Shown: positions 47,961-59,371, counted from the first letter of the stretch. The stretch: 64,000 nt of DNA from Lobosporangium transversale (GCF_002105155.1 NW_019028990.1:799501-863500), one strand, 5' to 3'. Numbers and translations: made by a program. Notes: generated from the sequence alone by a model not told the origin.

Positions 47961-50057
47961 GGCTGAATTATGGGCTTTTATATTAAGAATAATTAAAATG
48001 GAATCCTTGATAAACTTGAATAAAACTGAAAAAAAAACAAAATAAAATAAAATAAAATAAAAAAAGAATTAAAGATGAAAGAGAGGAAGAGAGGGAGAGA
48101 GGAAGTGAGGATGGAGAAGTAGGAAAAGAAGAAGAAAAAAAGTAGATTAGGGAGAAGAATTGGACGATCTGTTACTTTTCTATGTTTTTTTTTAAATGTG
48201 ATATCGGATTCATCACATTGTTTCGGACATCTGGTCATCTTGATTGATAAACTCGAGCGCGCTGCATCCATCTACGACACATGGTGTGACTGTCCCTGGC
48301 CAGAGTTCGGGACAATCTTGCCTTTTTGTCTTTGGCTGCTCGTGACGATCTGATGTGATGACATTTAACGGTTGACAATTTGCTCCTTATTTTTATTTTG
48401 GTGTTGCTGATCAGGGAGACTTGACTCAAAGATGCATGGCATGGCTCACACTCTTTCTCCTTTTTCAATCTTTCACTTCATGATTTTTTACTTGGGTGGA
48501 TTTTCGAGTCTATTGAGAATAAATCTCTCCTAACCAGACTGCTAGATTCAACGACGCTTTCTAAAAAATGGCCAACACCAAGAGTGAGCATTACAGATTA
48601 GCAGCAGGGCGAATAGGATGGCTAAAAGGATATGCTACAAATGTTCGATGCGGAAGTTAAAACAGCATACGAGACAATGGATAGGCCTTCTAGTCCTGAA
48701 CGCTGGCTAGGTTCACAAGCATTTTATGCACAGAGCAACCTTGGGTGAGCTATGATAGTATGTGGTGATTGGAACTCAAGCTGATGGCTGCATCGGTAAG
48801 GTCGCACCTAAAACATTTCTGGATGCTCCGTGGACTTATCAGATTTCGGGTGGTTTCTCGGGTTCGGATGTTCGCCTACACAAGAAAGAGTATTTTTGTG
48901 TCCATGGGTCGACATTTCTTTGTTGTTTGTGTTGCTGTTTATGTTTGTAGTACTTTCTCCAATCCCGCCTCCCTCTTTCTCCACTCTGGCTGTTCGTTTG
49001 GTTATTGCTGTCGCTGTTAAAAGATTAACACAAAGGTATTGATATTTGATTTGGATGTGTTTCTTTTTTCTGTTGCTTTATTATCCCCTTGCTCTTTTTT
49101 AAAAAAAGGAGGGCGTCCCATGTCGATTGGCTCCTTCTACAAATGCAATTTATTCAGTTAAATAATCTGTGTGTGACCAACCTTCATTTCTCATAATCTC
49201 ATAATTCAGATGTCCCATTATACATTTAAACTAATTCAATCGATCGAGAATACAGACTTGGATCGGACAGGGGACCTCTTTCAATTGCACCTCAGCTGTG
49301 TGTCTGTGGAAAATCAAAATCAAAATGAAAAAAATAAATCCACTTGCCTTGTGCGCTTGGTGTGGCGTACCATTTTTTTTTTTTTTTTTTTTAAGTCCAG
49401 GCACGAGAGCTTTTTTTATTTTTCTCACTCGACCTCTTTTATTCATCTTTCATTCATCACGCTCATTTTGCATCCACTGTTGCATGTTCTCATCAGTACA
49501 TTGCTCGAATCATGGCCATTTGAACCCATCCTCCATCCTTTCAATCATTTGCACTTGCTAACACTCTACACTTTTAAATCCTATTCAGTCTATCATTTTA
49601 TTCACTTTCAACATCTCACTCACTAACCTCGCATTTAACCTCGTCTTTTTTGGCTCCCTCTCGCCCGCTCTTCTTTCTCCTCTTGCTCGCTCTTATCCCT
49701 CTTGTTCGCTCCTCCTACCCTTCCTCTACCTCTGCCTTAGACGCTATCCTCTCCTCAAGCTCCTTAGTCCAGCTTCACTTGTCTGCTTACTGCTTTCCTA
49801 CACCTTCATTTCTTCTTTCCTTCAATTACTCTCTTCCTCGACCTATTCCTGTAAACCCAACCTAAGCCTTTCTTTCTTCCGCTCCTTATACACATATCCG
49901 CATCAGAACACACCGCATTCTTTGTTCGTATCCTTCTCTTCAGACACATACATCTGAATAATCGTTAGTCAACCGTTGTCTCATCATCCTCTCGACATCC
50001 GCTCCTGCACCTTTCCTTCTCTTTTCGTCCACTTGAGGGCGTATGACTGATTGAAGT
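47961..50057. other. Divergent region between LYS4 and the unrecognised gene at 50058
   Basis: About 2.1 kb. It contains an AAAAT array (48040-48062), a possible gene relic (48568-48748, listed separately), a T run (about 49373-49392) and a strongly C/T-rich stretch from 49400 to 50050 that looks like a 5' UTR or promoter. The frame at 49650-49865 starts with TTG and is compositional noise. Confidence 0.55.
48568..48748 (+). pseudogene. Possible frameshifted relic of a CsbD-like small protein gene
   Basis: ATG at 48568 opens a short frame, MANTKSEHYRLAAGRIGWLK then GYATNVRCGS and TAA. A shifted frame continues from ATG 48641, with FDAEVKTAYETMDRP and later LGSQAFYAQSNLG, ending TGA at 48748. 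Read in order, the two pieces resemble the Ala/Lys/Gly/Glu-rich repeats of fungal CsbD-like (Hmp1-type) proteins, with a GYA..-YD..VK.AY spacing. The likeness is from memory of family style, is weak, and no intron that restores the frame was found. Confidence 0.25.
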
Positions 50058-52069
50058 ATGGTTATGGCGTCCGCATCCCCTGCACAGTTCCGTCGCTTCG
50101 ACACTGTCCCGCCATCGCTTACGCGGCCTGACTTCAGTCTCAAGTCACGCACGCCCATACACCTTATTCATATATCTAGCGCAAAACTCAATGACCAGAT
50201 TTATTCCTCTAGATCTCTTTCAATCGAGCGACGTATCCTTCTCAAGAACTTCCTGACATTCCTCTATCAGCTACAACCCCTTGAATGGAATGAGGAATCT
50301 TCTGTCGACAGCCAGGATCACTGGGCAGAGAACACTCATTCAGCAGTGAGCATTGACCACTCCGACTTTGAGGTTCGTAGTTTATTTATACTCTGATATG
50401 TGCTCGACTTTTCATTTCTAATGCACTGTCCAAGCCAAGGGAAAAAACAGTCTTCTCACTTTTTTCTAAAAAAAAAAAAAAAAAAACTTGATTTTTGCAG
50501 CAAGAATACAATTATGATCATGATTGTTCGTCCTCTTCGTCTCGTGAAGAGTTCTTTGAAGACGCTGCTACAACTTTCGGTCTAGACTGGGCAGACGAGC
50601 CCATCCTGTCCCCTTCAGCCGCCGCCGCCGCCTCAGTCGTGACCTCTCGCAGGCGACCCCAGTTCTTACGCTCCAGCCATGTGCCACTACCACGCCCTGT
50701 CTCAATGGAGCTGCCCATTGCACTGCAGTCCTACCTCTCGACTGTGTTTGATGTTGACTGGTCTGTAGGTTTATCCACAAAAGAAGACTCACTGTTTACC
50801 TTCAAGCCAGCGCAGCAATCGCCACTGCGTTCCACACTTCCTCCATCATCCCTAGTGTCCTCTATCTCTGAAGCAGCTGATGATGAGAGCTCTCGTCTAC
50901 ATCAGCAATTTTCTTCTCAGAATCCGCCTGCTGCTGGAGACCGTCAACGCCTCCAGAGCCATTCACAACCTATATTGAACAATCGCAACGTTTCGTCAGG
51001 GACGAACTATAGTAAAGCCGAATATGATGAAAGCCAGAGTAACTTAGTTCATCAATACAACCAACAGCAACCTATCCGCAAAGACAACTATACTCAGCAA
51101 AATCTGGCACGATCCGCCTCGGAAAAAAATTTCCCTTCACAGTCTGCATCTCAGACCCATATCCATAATCATATTCACATTCACATTCACAACTATTCAC
51201 CTGAAAACCAACAGAGTAGCCAGCATATTGGCAGTAGTAGCCCTAGGCTGAGTCATTCGGCACCCATCGTCCGGTCTGCACGCTATCCGAAACCAGAATC
51301 TTATCATGGCTATCAGTACCAGGTTGAGCCTATGACTGTACCCCAAACTGTTGGTAGTGGATCATTACCCCACCTTTCAGACTTTCCTGCGCCGCCAGAA
51401 ACACCACCTCATACCGGACTCGTGGCGATGTCAGTAGCCAGCACACATGCCCCAGTATCTTTGTCCTTACCATCCAGCTCATCCTCCGGAGTATATCCAC
51501 CTGAAAAGACCGAAGCGTTTGTGTCGGGCGTAGATGAAGAGCAACCCTACCTTGCAGTCGCACCTTCTGCCTCCTCTCTGTGCATGCATTCGTCTCTTCC
51601 ACCCCCACCTTACACTCAGTTGTCTGGTGATGAAACATCATCTGTATATGGTGGACTCGCTACCTGTTCTCGAATAACAAAATCTGATCCAATCCCAATT
51701 GTTCAATCACCCCTTCTTGCACCGTCCAGGCCACAGCCCCCACCATCGCTACCAATTTCAACGTCTTTATCTAGTTCAGACAATCAGAAGTTGATTGAAT
51801 ATCAGCAATATGAGGAACGCAAGAAGATGTTTTTGCAAGAGAACAATAACAAAGAGAACGGACGATCGTCTGATGGTCTAGGCTTCATTAAACAACTATT
51901 TAAGCACGGCTCCAAAAAGAAGACACAGTCAATGGCGGTGATCAGTGCACCCTTGCCAGCAACTTCATCACTCTTACTGGGTTCAAAGACGCCTTTCCTG
52001 TTGCAAGATCTGATCAAGCAGGATTTGATGAAACAGATGTCCTCTCTCCCCCGATCCAAAGCAGGTTGA
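50058..52069 (+). CDS. Unrecognised low-complexity protein
   Basis: Two exons, 50058-50372 and 50501-52069, join in phase to give 627 residues. The N-terminal exon has a helical stretch, IERRILLKNFLTFLYQL. Exon 2 starts with an acidic Ser/Asp segment, then LQSYLSTVFDVDWSVGLS and long Ser/Pro/Gln-rich disordered sequence. An alternating His/Ile run, HIHNHIHIHIHN, lies near 51157-51192, and PPPPYTQL-type Pro patches follow. The C-terminus is basic (FIKQLFKHGSKKKTQS), ending LIKQDLMKQMSSLPRSKAG. I know no family for it. The ATG at 50058 is the first in a frame that continues through the splice; a second ATG is two codons later. Confidence 0.7.
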
Positions 52070-52392
52070 TTATGCACATATAGAATAGTTATGACCCTAT
52101 CCATTCTCTCTCATTAAAAACAAAAATAATAATGGGAACAAATGTTCAATTATGAAACAGACATCCACAGTTTTCTGCAAATGAAAATTCAACCTTATTT
52201 GCAAACCTACTGTTAATTTTTAGAAACAATCCCATCCAGTGTGTGTTCCACAAATCCTGGGGGAAAGGGGTCAACCTCTCATCTTTAACTCTCATTCTTT
52301 CTCTTTCTCTCCCTCAACTTTCACATATCCTGTTCATTTAGACTTCACCAAAACAGCCCTTTTAATAAAATACCCATTTCATCACTGTCGCC
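52070..52392. other. Spacer before SEC1
   Basis: About 320 bp between tandem plus-strand genes. The part nearest SEC1 is C/T-rich (52270-52330), as upstream of other genes here. No further gene is visible. Confidence 0.6.
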
Positions 52393-53440
52393 ATGACTTC
52401 TGTCATCAAGTCGCTCCATGACCGTAAGACAGTTTTTAAAATGTCTCGCTCGGACCCTAAAAGCATGCATGCATGCATGCATTTCAATTCATCTCGTTCT
52501 ATTGTATGAATATAAGAAATGCAATTTATGCTTCCCTTATTCGTCTCTCTCAATCTCTTTCTTCCCTCTCTTCCTCTTCCATTCTTCTGTTGCCTTTTGG
52601 CTGTATATTGTTTGCTAATGACATTTCAACAGGTATCATGGACACCATCGACTCTGTTCAACCTCCAGAGCGATACAAGATTGTTGTTTTGGATGCAAAA
52701 ACAAACAAGATTGTCCTCAGTGCATGCAAGATGTTCGACATTATGGACCGGAATGTCACATGTAAGCAAGTCCATCTAGTGATTCAGAAGCTTTGTAAAA
52801 TTCACGCATAACGTTACTCACTCCATTCTCTCCTTGTCTCCTTGTCTCTCTGCCTTTTTAATTTTATCTCTGCTTTTATTTTGCTCAGTGGTTGAGATGC
52901 TGGAGAGCAACCGTCAGGCATATACTTCGCTCGAAGCTTTGTATCTACTGACGCCTTGCATGGAGTCTGTCCAACGCCTTATGGACGACTATCCTATAGA
53001 TAGTCCAACAGGCAAATATAAAGCTGCTCATGTCCTCTTCACAGCTCGTATGTGCTTCTCGATAGTTGATCTCTTTTGCGTTGAAAGTTTGATTTGCTTC
53101 ACAATTTGCTCTTATATCTCACGCTTTTTTTTCTTTATAGCTCTTGAGGACAGATTATTTGATCGCCTTACAAAATCATCAGTCTCAAAATACATCAAGT
53201 CGCTCAAGGAGTTGTTTATTGACTTTACAGGTACCATCTTCTGATAAATCTTGGTGTCTTTGTAAAACCATGTTACTAGACGCCAATGCCTAACATTAAT
53301 TACCAATCGACACAGCTATTGAATCGCGAGTATTTTCATTTGAGTCACCATCCAGTTTCTATACATTATACTCTCCATCAAAAAAACTGGATCTACCGGC
53401 TGAACTGGATGCAATTTCAAAACAAGTACGGGTTTGCAGC

Positions 53441-53476
<36 letters not shown>

Positions 53477-55433
53477 AAACATTGTTGCCTGTTAAAAAAC
53501 ATCAAAGCATTTTAACTAATTTTTTGTCATTCCAACATTCTAGCTCGTTTCAGTAATTGCAACATTTGGCGACTTTCCATCTATCAGATACTTTCGCCCC
53601 CCAGAAACTTTAGACGGGAGGAGAACCCAATCTATGAAGTTGGCAATGCTGCTTCAAACCGAGCTTGAAGCTTACGTCAGATCCAACCCAGAAATGGCAG
53701 TATGTCTTCTAACTCCACTTTATCAACATTCAACCGCGAGTTCGTTGGAAAAGGTAGCTTGAACGGATTTGCTAATGATTGGATTATACTTGTCAATAAT
53801 AGGGAAAGTCACAAGGCCAAGGGACGCTGCTAATCCTGGATAGATCAATTGATCCAATTGCAGCTATTGTACATGAATTCACATATCAAGCAATGGCTAA
53901 TGATCTTTTGCCGATTGAGGATGGCACAAAATACACATACGAGATCGAGAACGCAGCAGGCGACATGGAATCAGTGTCAGTTGTGATTGATGAATCGGAT
54001 GAAGTCTTCATGGATATCCGTCACGCACACATTGTGGAAACAGCCAGCACATTGACTGCAAAATTCAACAAATTTGTGGAAGAGAACGAGGCCCTAAGGG
54101 GTGATAAAGATAAAGTGGCGAGCCTCAGAAATATGAAGGATCAACTTGCCAATCTCCCAAAGTATCAAGATATGAAGGCCAAGTACTCTACTCATATTCA
54201 TATGGCAAAGGAATGTATGAAGATCTTTGAAAAGTTCAAGATCAACGAACTTGGACTCGTGGAACAACAACTTGCCACAGGAGAGACTGTAGATGGCCAC
54301 TTGCCAAAGCAGGTTCTTGCAGAAATGGTACCGTTCCTGGATGACCCTCAAGTCAGCACCATGGATAAAATCCGGTTGCTGATGTTGTACATGATTTGTC
54401 GCGAAGGTCTGCGCGCAGAGGATCGCGAGCTGCTGTTTGAACATGCCAAGATCTCGGAAGGAAATGCAGAAGCTATTCAGAATCTAGGATTGCTTGGCGT
54501 TAATGTAGAAAGAGTAAGAATAAATATTATAATGGATCACAGGAACGAGCAATACTAAGGAGTCAAAAAAAAAAAAAAAAAAAAAAAGTCTAATTGAATC
54601 TTTTTAATTCATAGGGTGGCTCAAAACCAAGGACAAAAAGGAAGCCATTCTATCCTCGAAAAAGAGCAGAGGACGAGGAACAGCCTTATGACCTGTCACG
54701 ATATATTACAAAGTTAAAAAGGGTTGTGGAGGATCATATCAATGGTTCTTTAGACCCCACCCTTTTTCCATATACCACAGAGGCGCCTACAGATTCAAGC
54801 GAGGCTAGTAGATCACTCCGCAAGACACCTCAGCCAGCATGGGAAACAAGGAAGCCAAACGTGAAAGGATCACGTCTCTTAGTTTTCGTTGCAGGAGGAG
54901 TAACTTACTCTGAGATCCGTGCCATGTATGAGCTCTGTCAATCAATGGGACGTGACATCATCATCGGTTCGACTCATATAATCACACCAAGGCAATTTAT
55001 TTATAACCTTCGATACTTGGCCAGAGGGCCACCAAAGCCCACACTACCCATCATTCCACCGTACAAAGCCCCAGCACCTCCGGCCTCGGCATTGGCACAC
55101 GGCCACTCACCCCAACGACCAGGGCCAGGACCTTCCTCTCAGCCACCTAGATCAGGACCCACTCCTCCAAACTCAGCTCCAGGTCGACCAGGACCAGGAC
55201 CACCACCGTCATCTTCACCTCATCGACCCATCACACCGGATCACAGATCCGGCGGCGGACAAGCTCCTGGCGGTATGAGGACCATTCAGAAGGATGCCTC
55301 TGGCCGCTTCGTTGCCCCGCCTACTCCTCATGCAGTCCCACCGCCTCGATCCCCTGCGCCTCCGCCCATGCAAGCTCAAGCTGCTGAGCCATCTGCTGAA
55401 AAGAAGAAGGGACGCATGTTTGGTTTTATCTAA
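52393..55433 (+). CDS. SEC1: Sec1/Munc18 (SM) protein of exocytosis
   Basis: Binds assembled SNARE complexes at the plasma membrane and promotes vesicle fusion. Exons 52393-52423, 52633-52761, 52889-53047, 53141-53230, 53316-53425, 53544-53699, 53803-54513 and 54615-55433 give 734 residues. Typical Sec1 features are KIVVLDAKTNKIVLSACKMF, LEALYLLTPCMESVQ, GTLLILDRSIDPIAAIVHEF, YQAMANDLLPI, IRLLMLYMICREGLRAEDR, DLSRYITKLKRVVEDHING and LLVFVAGGVTYSEIRAMYEL. Family identity is clear; the choice of SEC1 over VPS33, SLY1 or VPS45 rests on overall resemblance to fungal Sec1. The last ~125 residues are a Pro/Gly/Ser-rich tail ending KKKGRMFGFI, longer than the compact end of animal Munc18. The start is the ATG whose short exon splices in frame to IMDTIDSVQPPERYK. 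Confidence 0.93.
52463..52482. repeat. (GCAT)5 palindromic repeat in SEC1 intron 1
   Basis: Five uninterrupted GCAT units, 40 nt after the first donor. The repeat is self-complementary and contains overlapping SphI (GCATGC) sites. Confidence 0.95.
53442..53479. repeat. T28-A10 inverted homopolymer pair in a SEC1 intron
   Basis: About 28 T run directly into about 10 A within intron 5, so transcript or single strand could fold. Similar T/A junctions occur at about 59335-59372, 43381-43416 and 56636-56676. Confidence 0.9.
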
Positions 55434-55451
55434 ATAACATTCTTTGGTTTT

Positions 55452-55457
55452 AATAAA
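55452..55457 (+). terminator. AATAAA poly(A) signal candidate of SEC1
   Basis: AATAAA begins 19 nt after the SEC1 TAA at 55431-55433. Assigned on motif and position. Confidence 0.5.
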
Positions 55458-55653
55458 GTATAGACTTTTTAATTGGCAAGCAAGGAACATGAAGTATCAA
55501 AGTGAAATAATAATCATTTTAACAAAATAAAAAGAGGTAGAGAATAGCGGTAAATGAGGATACCATTTCTCCATATAACTAAGGGTCTACCAGGAGGAGG
55601 TGTATAATCGTGCAATGGATAATGTCTATTTAGGCTCTTTAATATACGCATAT

Positions 55654-55970
55654 TTTTTTATGTTCGCAACGATCTTAGCTGTTGGTGACGACAGCGGCTT
55701 CGACCACACTCTTATACCAAAGCACATGTCATCCTCATTGGGTACTCTATTGACATGTCTGACTCTCTTGATAACATTACATCAAAGGCTCGTCTTCATC
55801 AACATGGTCCAGTAGGGCAGAGAGAAAGGACTTTATTCCTATATTGAAGTTGATAGTACTGACTGAATGTTCAAGAAGTAGTGGTTTCAAGAAGTGCAAG
55901 TGTATTATCCCACTTCGCCTGCTATTTTCATCGGAATGGAACGATAAATATGAATAATCAGCCAACACTC
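55654..55970 (+). pseudogene. Decayed Rho GTPase fragment, copy A (left arm of inverted repeat)
   Basis: 55692-55784 matches RHO2 exon 4 (61285-61377) with 11 differences in 93 bases by eye, and still reads [18 protein letters not shown]. It is followed by a copy of the RHO2 intron (donor GT changed to GC) and part of exon 5 (WFQEVQVYYPTSPAIF), which then reaches a stop. There are no exons for the P-loop or the CAAX end. Because intron sequence is retained, it arose by DNA duplication and not from a processed mRNA. The strand given is that of the parental exons. Confidence 0.8.
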
Positions 55971-56635
55971 GATAAAAAAATCCGGGCCATAAAATAAGAT
56001 ATGAGTGCGTTTAGAGAATTGATTAAGAAGGAATGTGAAGAAATATGGCTTTCAACTCATCTCTTTCATACATGCTTTACCATACATAGCTTGGCCCCTT
56101 CCGTTCTTCCTATTATATAAGGTCATTGCCATGAAGGATCGTAATGTCATCATGGCTATCTTGAAGGGGCGGCCTTTTGACAAGAAGCTGAGCTCAGAAG
56201 GAAGAGGCTTCCTCCACATTTCCTGTCCCTCCCTCCACTTCGCTCCATCTCCGGTCATAAAAGTAAAAGAAAGCAGGTAAGTGAAAAGGCTTCCTCTGCC
56301 TTGGTAAGGAGATATTAGTTATTTTGTACGGCTCCTAAACTACGGAATGAGAAATTCAAACTGATTACCTTTCTTTCGGCTACTTTTGAGAATTCTGTGG
56401 TGTCTGTCTTTGCTGTTCTATTCAAACCCTCTTCTGTACTCGGATGCATGTACTGCCAAGTCAAGTAATTGTTCTCTCTGCCGAAACAGGTCAGGAAGCC
56501 CCAGTGCTTGGTGTGTGGTATGAGATTAATCCAAGCAATTCAGGCTCGTGTGGTACTATCAAAAGCGCTCCATATAGTCATAAGGGCGCTTACGAGTAGG
56601 AAGTAAGCGCGGCTTTGGATACTTCTGAGGATTCC

Positions 56636-56676
<41 letters not shown>
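56636..56676. repeat. T11-A30 tract inside the inverted-repeat spacer
   Basis: Eleven T directly followed by about 30 A and then four AAAAT-like units up to 56696. Confidence 0.9.
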
Positions 56677-56681
<5 letters not shown>

Positions 56682-56836
56682 ATAAAATAAAATAAATGGG
56701 TCTCGGCCGGGTATTTTAAGAGTTATCGACAACTGTGAAGACACACTTCTCAGGACATGATAATCTAGTAGATGCTGTGATGACGATCCAGGATGAGGCG
56801 CCTTGAAGACTGCTTCTCGAGCCAAGAGCATATCTA

Positions 56837-57370
56837 GTGTTGGCTGATTATTCATATTTATTGTTCCATTCCGATGAAAATAGCAGGCGAAGTGGGATAA
56901 TACACTTGCACTTCTTGAAACCACTACTTCTTGAACATTCAGTCAGTACTATCAACTTCAATATAGGAATAAAGTCCTTTCTCTCTGCCCTACTGGACCA
57001 TGTTGATGAAGACGAGCCTTTGATGTAATGTTATCAAGAGAGTCAGACATGTCAATAGAGTATCCAATGAGGATGACATGTGCTTTGGTATAAGAGTGTG
57101 GTCGAAGCCGCTGTCGTCACCAACAGCTAAGATCGTTGCGAACATAAAAAACATAAAAAGGTATTAAGAGTCAATTATGAGAAATGACGCAAGAATCTAC
57201 CATGTACCTTATATGCTTCTTGTCTAAGCGACATACACAGAAGGATGTCGTTGTTGTTGCCCTTCTTTCTACCTATTTGACATGATTGGTATATCGCTGT
57301 GCCAATTGCACCAACGTGCTTGTCACCAATCTTAACATCCATCACAAAGCCGTCAAATACTAAACATTGA
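56837..57370 (-). pseudogene. Decayed Rho GTPase fragment, copy B (right arm plus earlier exons)
   Basis: On the minus strand, 57150-56837 is nearly identical to copy A. Beyond it, 57370-57150 continues with sequence like RHO2 exon 2 (TTTGTGATGGATGTTAAGATTG), exon 3 (AGACAAGAAGCATATAAGGTAC) and the following intron. Several changes break frame or splice logic, for example a shortened PTVFEN region. The similarity to RHO2 stops at the end of the shared arm near 56837, where it abuts unrelated sequence. Confidence 0.75.
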
Positions 57371-58390
57371 TGGATAAAAAAAAAAAAAAAAAAAAAAAGT
57401 CAATATCATGCATAGCCTTACATTGATGGTGGTAAGCTCGATCGTATCAAGCAACAACAGAAAATCAAGTATCGTTGCCACCTTGGAAAGGGCTGGCGAA
57501 GGCAGTCCTAATAGCAGGTCGTAGTAATGATCCACATCTTAGTCAGTGTGCGGGAAGATGTTGCTACTTTCCCTTAATACCTCTCTCTAAAAATGAACTA
57601 TATGCGTAACTTCAAGATTAATTAAAAGAATACGAGTATCGAGTGGTAAGACAAAAGGAAAAAAGAAAGAAAGAAAGAGTAAAAGGGAGAGGGAGAAAGG
57701 AACAAAGTAGACAAGGGCATTCTGTGGGCTAAAAAGAAAGAACAAACCACATTGAAAGTAAACTCAATTGTCTGAATTGTATCACTGAGGTTGCCAGCAA
57801 AGCGTCAGAAAGAGGGCCGATTCAATTGATTTGGGACATGTCCTTGTGTGTGTATGTGTTTGTGGTTTCAGAATGTAGGAAGGATAGGTACAATGAACAT
57901 GAAGAAGCTTGGAAGGAGCCCAGTGCATTGGGGTCACTGTCGCCATGGAAATACATGCAATGTATTAAACAGATCATTAACTGTAACAATCTTGTGCAAT
58001 CAATAAACATTTATTCGTACTATTGTATTACAACCATAATGCAGTTTATATTGTTTTGAAATGATATGGTCATGCTTAAAGAGCGCATGTGCTTTCTGAA
58101 TGCTGTGTCTTTGTGGATATTTCAGTAACTGAAGGACTGCAGATGACACGAGTGTAGGAAAAGGAATAATTGTGCACCCTATTTTTCTCATTCCCCTAAT
58201 CATTCCACCAAAACTCATTGCGCTCTCCTCTTCCTTCTCTTTCTCTCTTTCTTTCTTTCTTCCCTATTCCTCTCTATTCTCTCTATTCTCTCTCCCCTGT
58301 CATTATTACTTCCATCAATCCATTCAATTCATTCCTACTTTCTATTCATTCCTTTATTTCTTCAAAGGTGAGACCACTACACTCTTGCAC

Positions 58391-58414
58391 TCTCTCTCTC
58401 TCTCTCTCTCTCTC
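58391..58414. repeat. (TC)12 dinucleotide repeat
   Basis: Twelve TC units in the C/T-rich region upstream of RHO2. Confidence 0.95.
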
Positions 58415-59331
58415 ACAATTCGTACTTTTTGCTTTTTGGCTCTCATTGCATCACTTTGCTTTTGCACCCACAGCCACACTGTAACTTCCATGCTTCACAT
58501 GCTTCACAATGTTATTGTCATCCTCTCACGCCACCATCCTCTATGCCAGCTACTTCATGTAGATAAAGAGTAAAGATTACCATGGCTTGTTACGACCATG
58601 GCACAACATATTCCCCAATGTCCTCTCCTCATGTCAGTCATGGACTCTTTTACACACCCACATACATGTTGCATTCATCCCTTTTCTTCATGTTCATGTT
58701 CATGGCTGTAAGCTTAATACAAACGGATACTTTGCCGTTATTGTCTCTTTGCTCTGGTCTTTGTTGATGAAGAATGCAATCAACATATTTTTGATAAGCT
58801 TCATTTATTCCGCCTTTTCGTCATCCAAAATACCGACTCCTCCACCTCCCTTTTTTCTTCTTCACTCCTTTTGTTGTCTCTTTCCCATCATCATCAAGCG
58901 TCATCGTCTGTCAACACATTCGGATATTGAGAAGCATCCTTCCTATCAATTCGTTAATGCTCACTCACAAAAAAAATTATCACATTCAAAACGACAGTTT
59001 CATCATTTTTTTTTCCTTGTCCAGGAGAACTATTGGTGTGCAGCAGTGTAGTGCGGCCGGCTCCTTTTTTTATTGTGTCGGCATTGTTCCTTTTATTTAC
59101 TCTTTCTCCATTCTTCATTCTTCATGAAGCTTTTCATCCTTGTCATTACTCCCATCCATTGGTTCTTTGTTTCTACTCTTAATTTATCAACAACCGGGTT
59201 CTGTGCACCACTTGTTATCTCTGTCTGTTCCCTATTCACCAGCTCGTCATCCTTTGCTCAACTCAAACAAAAAAGTCAATTCTGTGCGACATTTCACACA
59301 AACGGACCTCTCACCACAAAATCACACAATC

Positions 59332-59371
<40 letters not shown>

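Larger units (their letters stand above)
55654..57150. repeat. Inverted repeat, arms about 315 bp, spacer about 866 bp
   Basis: Arms 55654-55970 and 57150-56837 are reverse complements, with only a few mismatches noticed by eye (for example GGGTACTC versus GGATACTC, and ACGATAAA versus ACAATAAA). Both arms are copies of the same Rho gene segment. No terminal-repeat features or transposase were seen. Confidence 0.85.

Noticed and set aside
49650-49865. Leu/Ser-rich frame that looks like a signal peptide
   Set aside because: It starts with TTG and lies in a C/T-rich 5' region; the hydrophobicity comes from base composition.
55654-57150. Inverted repeat as a DNA transposon
   Set aside because: Arms derive from Rho gene exons and introns, no transposase frame lies in the spacer, and no target-site duplication was seen.
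58587-59366. Several overlapping open frames upstream of RHO2
   Set aside because: C/T-rich composition, non-ATG starts in some, and no conserved motif.
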